Positions 5,951 to 9,268 of a stretch of DNA of 9,268 bases are shown here, one piece after another. The first letter of the stretch is position 1, and each line of letters opens with the position of its first letter. Position numbers and translations under genes: made by a program. The stretch covers positions 1-9,268 of the forward strand of contig SVNB01000072.1 in the NCBI GenBank assembly GCA_015067125.1, in the 5' to 3' direction. Below the pieces are notes generated by a model. It had not been told where the DNA came from and made no database searches. It saw only the letters and a program-made list of their open reading frames with translations. The stretch comes from Oscillospiraceae bacterium (lineage in GTDB: Bacteria > Bacillota > Clostridia > Oscillospirales > Ruminococcaceae).

Positions 5951-7123
5951 ATGAATACCAGACGCGTTTTTTGGATAGTGCTTGACAGCTTTGGAATAGG
6001 AGAACTTCCCGATGCTGCGGATTTTGGCGACGAGGGCAGCAATACCCTTGCAGCCTGTGCCTCCACCGGAAAACTTAATATCCCCAATATGATAAGCCTT
6101 GGCCTTGGAAATATCGAAGGCGTTTCCTGCATAGAAAAAGCAGAAAACCCAAAAGGTTCCTTTGGCCGCCATCTGGAAGTAAGCCGCGGAAAAGATACCA
6201 CCACCGGCCACTGGGAACTTGCGGGACTTATTTCCGAAAAGGCCTTCCCCACCTATCCGGAAGGTTTTCCGCAGGAAGTTATTGATAAATTTAAAGAGGC
6301 CACCGGCCTTGATGTTCTTTGCAACAAGCCTTACAGCGGCACCCAGCTTATTATGGATTACGGCAAAGAACACGTTGAAACCGGCAAACCCATAGTATAT
6401 ACTTCCGCAGACAGCGTATTCCAGATCGCTGCGCACGAAGACGTTATTCCGCTTGAAAAACTTTACGAAATCTGCGAAAAATCCCGCGCGTTTTTACAGG
6501 GCGAACACGGCGTCGGCAGAGTTATCGCAAGACCCTTTGCGGGAACTTATCCGGATTTTTACCGCACCAGCGGCCGTCACGATTTTTCTCTTGTTCCTTC
6601 TCATACAGCCCTTGATGAGCTTATGGAAAAAGGCTTTGCCACCATCGGCGTTGGCAAAATTTATGATATTTTTGCCGGCAAAGGCGTTTCCGAAACTTAC
6701 CGCACCGGCCCCAACAACATCGGTATGGAAAAAAGCACCGAGCTTTTGAAAAAGGATTTTACCGGTCTTTGCTTTATTAACCTTGTGGATTTTGATATGG
6801 TATATGGCCACAGAAACGATGCGGAAGGCTATGCCAACGCACTTTCTGAATTTGACGCATGGCTTGGCACCTTTATGGAAAGCATGAACGATGATGACGT
6901 TGTTATGATCACTGCAGACCACGGCTGTGACCCCGCAACTCCTTCCACCGATCATTCCAGAGAATACATACCCTTCCTTGCATACGGAAAAAACATCAGG
7001 GCCGGCGTTGACCTCGGCACCAGAAAATCTTATGCGGATCAATCCAAAACCATCCTCGAAATCTTCGGCATAACCGAATCCAAAACCGCCGGAGAAAGCT
7101 TCTGGAACGAAATAAAAGCATAA
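5951..7123 (+). CDS. deoB: Phosphopentomutase
   Basis: This cytoplasmic, metal-dependent enzyme of the alkaline phosphatase superfamily interconverts ribose (or deoxyribose) 1-phosphate and 5-phosphate, linking nucleoside salvage to the pentose phosphate pathway. The 390 residues equal the usual length. By alignment from memory with the Bacillus cereus enzyme, metal ligands are D12 (WIVLDSFGIGE), D282 and H287 (FDMVYGHRND), D323 and H324 (ITADHGCDP) and H335 (STDHSRE). The phosphorylated threonine is most likely T85 in KDTTTGHWE, and D154 lies in YTSADSVFQIAAHE. The cap domain spans about 95-220. No key residue is missing. The ATG at 5951 was chosen because AAAGGAG (5935-5941) lies 9 bases upstream. 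An upstream in-frame ATG at 5921 lies inside the transporter gene. No terminator precedes it, so it depends on the transporter's promoter. Confidence 0.97.
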   Translation: MNTRRVFWIVLDSFGIGELPDAADFGDEGSNTLAACASTGKLNIPNMISLGLGNIEGVSCIEKAENPKGSFGRHLEVSRGKDTTTGHWELAGLISEKAFPTYPEGFPQEVIDKFKEATGLDVLCNKPYSGTQLIMDYGKEHVETGKPIVYTSADSVFQIAAHEDVIPLEKLYEICEKSRAFLQGEHGVGRVIARPFAGTYPDFYRTSGRHDFSLVPSHTALDELMEKGFATIGVGKIYDIFAGKGVSETYRTGPNNIGMEKSTELLKKDFTGLCFINLVDFDMVYGHRNDAEGYANALSEFDAWLGTFMESMNDDDVVMITADHGCDPATPSTDHSREYIPFLAYGKNIRAGVDLGTRKSYADQSKTILEIFGITESKTAGESFWNEIKA

Positions 7124-7131
7124 ACGCCGCT

Positions 7132-7150
7132 GTAAAAAGGCAATTTTTAC
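7132..7150. repeat. Short perfect inverted repeat downstream of deoB
   Basis: GTAAAAA (7132-7138) and TTTTTAC (7144-7150) form a perfect 7-bp inverted repeat around GGCAA. It lies 8 bases after the deoB stop and upstream of the candidate promoter of the next gene. The stem is AT-rich and has no T-tract after it, so it would be a poor terminator. It could be a small operator or chance in AT-rich DNA. No better terminator for deoB is visible between 7124 and 7198. Confidence 0.35.
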
Positions 7151-7172
7151 TTATAAATATAATACTTTTGAT

Positions 7173-7178
7173 TATACT
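7173..7178 (+). promoter_or_regulatory. Possible -10 element of the GIN-domain lipoprotein gene
   Basis: TATACT (7173-7178) matches the -10 consensus at five of six positions and lies 8 bases before the ribosome binding site AGGAGG (7186-7191). An upstream TATAAT (7158-7163) is an alternative. Neither has a convincing -35 at 16-18 bases, so read-through from deoB cannot be excluded. Confidence 0.3.
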
Positions 7179-7198
7179 AAATGATAGGAGGCGACCTT

Positions 7199-7993
7199 AT
7201 GAAAAAACTTTTTAAAACCGGATTTTTGTTTATTTTATGCGCTTTTTTGCTTGTTGGGTGCTCCTTTGATATAGACGGAATAAATAACGTCATTGACTCC
7301 GTAACGCCGAAAGACGTTACAGGCGAGATGAACTATTTTACAACAACCCCGGCGGACGGAATCTCCGCAAGAAAGTTAGATTTTAAAAACATCAGCTTTA
7401 CCGGAAACGCAAAAATTTATATTTTCCCTTCCGATGAAACAAAAGTCGAAGCCGCCTATCCCACAGGCCTTGAAGAAAGCGGATTCAGAATAAAAATCCG
7501 CGAGGGAGAAATAGAAGTTTCCGTGCCCAAACCCACAAACTTCCGCATAGATAATTTTGAACTTAAAGTTTATGGAAACATTGAAGAAATAGAAATTTCC
7601 GGCGGCATCGCTTTGGAAATGAACGCCGAAGCTTCCAAAAAAATCGAGCTTGACGTAAAAGGCGGCGCGGACGCTTATATCTATAATATAAACGCTTTTG
7701 AAACAGAAATTGATATCGACGGCGCCGCATCTCTTAATCTTTCCGGCAATACGGATTATCTTGAACTGGATCTTTCCGGCGCCGGAGCCATTGATTCCAA
7801 AAGCCTTGTCTGCAAAAAAGCGGAAGTTAAAATCAGCGGAGCGGGCAGCGCCTCCGTTTCCGTAACGGATGAACTTCTTGCGGACGTGGACGGCGTTGGA
7901 GCGCTGGAATATTACGGCAACCCGGTGCTTAAAAATATTTCCGGCGGACTTACGGACGTTGAACAAATTTCCAAAGAGGTTTACGGTGGCTGA
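7199..7993 (+). CDS. Lipoprotein with GIN (DUF2807) beta-helix domain
   Basis: This is a predicted membrane-anchored lipoprotein of 264 residues. The start has two lysines, then a hydrophobic stretch ending in the lipobox LVGC, so cleavage before C21 and lipidation are expected. The mature part matches the 'head GIN' domain (DUF2807), a right-handed beta-helix-like fold of unknown role sometimes annotated as putative adhesin. Repeating rungs are visible about every 20 residues: ISGGIAL (133), VKGGADA (153), IDGAASL (173), LSGAGAI (192), ISGAGSA (212) and VDGVGAL (230), closed by YYGNPVLKNISGG (238-250), a typical family ending. The ATG at 7199 was chosen because AGGAGG is 7 bases upstream and the signal peptide starts there; the in-frame ATG at 7181 precedes that ribosome binding site. 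The stop is two bases before the ecsC-like gene. No enzymatic residues are evident; the function is unknown. Confidence 0.85.
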   Translation: MKKLFKTGFLFILCAFLLVGCSFDIDGINNVIDSVTPKDVTGEMNYFTTTPADGISARKLDFKNISFTGNAKIYIFPSDETKVEAAYPTGLEESGFRIKIREGEIEVSVPKPTNFRIDNFELKVYGNIEEIEISGGIALEMNAEASKKIELDVKGGADAYIYNINAFETEIDIDGAASLNLSGNTDYLELDLSGAGAIDSKSLVCKKAEVKISGAGSASVSVTDELLADVDGVGALEYYGNPVLKNISGGLTDVEQISKEVYGG

Positions 7994-7995
7994 TT

Positions 7996-8787
7996 ATGCT
8001 GTTTAAAAGAAAAACACCTTACGAAAAAGAAATGGCGGCGCTCCTTAAAAAAGAGCGCCGTTTTTTGGCAAAAAGAGTAAATCAAAAAGAAAGCTTTGTT
8101 AACGAAAAGCTGGAAAAATACGTTCCGGCAAAGCTGCAAAGCACCCTGGATTCCGCTTTTGCGAAGGCTTTTTCTCTTATTTTTGAAAAAGGCACAAAAA
8201 TAATAGAAAAAACCTATAACAAATCCGGTTTGGAAATTGATTTTAAAGAAAACGAATATATAGATTCCCTGCGCAATTCCAGAAGCAGTATGCGCAGTTT
8301 TTCCAGAAAAGCCAGAACCGCCGGAAATATAAATCTTCTGCTTTCCGGCACTGCCGGCATCGGCATGGGCATACTTGGGGTTGGCATTCCGGATATTCCG
8401 GTTTTTACCGCTATGGTGCTAAAAAGCGTTTACCAGATTGCTTTGGATTACGGTTTTGAATACGAATCGGAAAAAGAGCGTGCTTTTATACTTTGGGTAA
8501 TAGAAGGTGCTGTTTCCTGCGGAGATAACATCGCAAAAGTGAACTTCCGGATAGATGAATTTATAGAAAACGGCCTTCTGCCGGAAGGTTATTCCCAGCC
8601 AAAAGCTATTGCCGATGCCGCCGGCACACTTTCCAAAGAGCTTTTGTATATGAAGTTTGTTCAGGGAATTCCCATAATCGGTGCTGTGGGTGGTTTTTAC
8701 GATGCCGTTTATATGAAACGCATAAACGAATACGCAAACCTTAAATACCGCAAACGCCGCCTTTTGTTAAGAGGAGAAATAAAATAA
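7996..8787 (+). CDS. EcsC-family protein
   Basis: The 263-residue protein matches the EcsC family, named after the third gene of the Bacillus subtilis ecs ABC transporter locus; its biochemical role is unknown. A basic, helical N-terminus with coiled-coil-like character (1-110) precedes a glycine-rich hydrophobic segment (112-135, NINLLLSGTAGIGMGILGVG). Next come the family block IPDIPVFTAMVLKSVYQIAL, then DYGFE (131-155), and near the end MKFVQGIPIIGAVGGFYDAV, then YMKRINEYANLKYRKRR (219-255), both characteristic. There is no signal peptide; a cytosolic, membrane-associated location is likely. No ecsA or ecsB ABC transporter genes are nearby. The gene begins two bases after the GIN-lipoprotein stop with only a modest ribosome binding site (GGTGG, 7985-7989), suggesting translational coupling. 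A terminator-shaped hairpin lies inside codons 14-24. Confidence 0.87.
   Translation: MLFKRKTPYEKEMAALLKKERRFLAKRVNQKESFVNEKLEKYVPAKLQSTLDSAFAKAFSLIFEKGTKIIEKTYNKSGLEIDFKENEYIDSLRNSRSSMRSFSRKARTAGNINLLLSGTAGIGMGILGVGIPDIPVFTAMVLKSVYQIALDYGFEYESEKERAFILWVIEGAVSCGDNIAKVNFRIDEFIENGLLPEGYSQPKAIADAAGTLSKELLYMKFVQGIPIIGAVGGFYDAVYMKRINEYANLKYRKRRLLLRGEIK
8036..8066 (+). terminator. Terminator-like hairpin inside the ecsC-like coding region
   Basis: CGGCGCTC (8036-8043) pairs perfectly with GAGCGCCG (8053-8060) around a 9-base loop and is followed at once by six T residues (8061-8066). It begins 40 bases into the ecsC-like gene and 43 bases after the lipoprotein stop codon. By shape it is a complete intrinsic terminator. 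Because it is translated, it could work only when ribosomes do not cover it, which would make EcsC output depend on translation. It could also be chance, since the bases encode ordinary residues (AALLKKERRFL). Confidence 0.5.
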
Positions 8788-8800
8788 TCTGCTGCAGATT
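8786..8800. repeat. Palindrome at the ecsC stop and next gene's upstream region
   Basis: AATCTGC and GCAGATT form a perfect 7-bp inverted repeat around a single T (8793). It overlaps the ecsC-like stop codon and borders the upstream region of the last gene. With a one-base centre it is a poor hairpin but a plausible protein-binding site. It is followed by a direct repeat of TTGCGT (8800-8805 and 8808-8813). Bases 8788-8849 hold no other feature apart from a possible -10 (TATAGT, 8820-8825), lacking a correctly spaced -35, and the ribosome binding site. Confidence 0.35.
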
Positions 8801-8849
8801 TGCGTCCTTGCGTTACTAATATAGTATAGAGAAAAAAGGAGGCAGCACT

Positions 8850-9268
8850 ATGAAAAAAATTTTTGCGCTGGTTATTGCCCTGCTTATGCTTTGCGCCTGC
8901 AAAATGCAGGAAAAACCCACTTACGAACCGCAAAGCGAAGCGGAAGATGAAGAAACAAAAGAATCTTTTGTAGAAAAGCGTTTTTACCGCATTTATACCG
9001 ATGAAGAAATCGAAGCAATGACTGATGAAGAATACAGAAATGCAGCGCGGATAATGGGATATACAGAAGATCAGCTTGATTATATAGAAGGCTTTTTTGC
9101 CGAAGGTCTTACCCGTGACTGTGTTCTTATGCCTTTTGAAAAAAGCAAGGAACATTCCGTAAAAAATATAGACACCGGCGGAGAAACTTCTTTCGGTACC
9201 TTCTTTTTCGATCCGGAGCTTTTTACGGATTACGGCGGTCCCCTTGGCTTTGCATACGTTATTTACAG
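8850..9268 (+). CDS. Acidic lipoprotein of unknown function (3' end beyond window)
   Basis: This reading frame is open from ATG 8850 to the window edge, giving 139 visible residues with no stop. The start is well supported: AGGAGG (8837-8842) lies 7 bases upstream and the product begins with a lipoprotein signal peptide, MKKIFALVIALLMLCAC. The lipobox LCAC puts the lipidated cysteine at residue 17 and has an uncommon cysteine at 15. A highly acidic linker follows (about 28-42, EAEDEETKESF). A more structured region contains YTDEEIEAMTDEEYRNAARI, then MGYTEDQLDYIEGFF (48-82), then a mixed segment rich in F, D and G. I do not recognise a family. It probably has its own promoter, although read-through from the GIN-lipoprotein/EcsC pair is possible because no terminator separates them after 8787. 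Confidence 0.85.
   Translation, partial: MKKIFALVIALLMLCACKMQEKPTYEPQSEAEDEETKESFVEKRFYRIYTDEEIEAMTDEEYRNAARIMGYTEDQLDYIEGFFAEGLTRDCVLMPFEKSKEHSVKNIDTGGETSFGTFFFDPELFTDYGGPLGFAYVIY

Noticed and set aside
5383..6436. Minus-strand open frames (289 and 174 codons) opposite the transporter/deoB junction
   Set aside because: They are antisense to two well-supported genes and no recognisable domain or start signal is present.
6494..7042. Minus-strand open frame (182 codons) inside deoB, and a similar one at 7376-7966 inside the GIN lipoprotein gene
   Set aside because: Both mirror the reading frame of the real genes, have no ribosome binding site and encode biased F/G/K-rich sequence.
1..9268. 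Search for mobile elements, CRISPR arrays, tRNA/rRNA genes and defence systems
   Set aside because: No transposase, integrase, terminal repeats, evenly spaced repeats, cloverleaf sequence or defence-type protein domains were seen; almost all of the window is covered by ordinary chromosomal genes.

Overview
The window looks like chromosomal DNA of a Gram-positive anaerobe of the Clostridia type (Oscillospiraceae or Lachnospiraceae-like; inference only). The reasons are strong AGGAGG-type ribosome binding sites before nearly every gene, AT-rich extended -10 promoters, compact intrinsic terminators, two lipoprotein signal peptides with lipoboxes, and gene families that are routine in Firmicutes (AsnA, short S4-less RsuA-type pseudouridine synthase, AI-2E/PerM-type membrane protein, DeoB, EcsC). 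I see no mobile element, phage gene, CRISPR array, tRNA or rRNA.

Layout. (1) 1-1764: the 3' three quarters of pheT (phenylalanyl-tRNA synthetase beta chain), entering from the left and closed by a strong terminator. (2) 1867-2938: asnA with its own extended -10 promoter. It converges on a minus-strand pseudouridine synthase gene, and the two share a bidirectional terminator at 2981-3023. (3) 3022-4561, minus strand: a PAP2-family phosphatase gene followed by the pseudouridine synthase gene, with a GC-rich hairpin between them. The pseudouridine synthase appears to start at a CTG codon. (4) 4562-4722: a divergent promoter region. (5) 4723-7123: an AI-2E-family membrane transporter and deoB (phosphopentomutase), one base apart and almost certainly one operon. 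(6) 7199-8787: a lipoprotein with a GIN/DUF2807 beta-helix domain and an EcsC-family protein, two bases apart. A textbook terminator-shaped hairpin lies inside the start of the ecsC-like gene. (7) 8850-end: an acidic, unrecognised lipoprotein that runs off the right edge.

How the genes fit together. The left half is housekeeping: tRNA charging with Phe, asparagine synthesis, rRNA pseudouridylation. The middle combines lipid-phosphate phosphatase activity and membrane transport with pentose-phosphate/nucleoside salvage. The right end is an envelope-oriented group (two lipoproteins plus an EcsC protein) of unknown purpose. I did not find a convincing new multi-gene system. The points that most deserve a second look are the CTG start, the terminator-like hairpin within the ecsC-like gene, and the GIN-lipoprotein/EcsC pair with its unknown lipoprotein neighbour.
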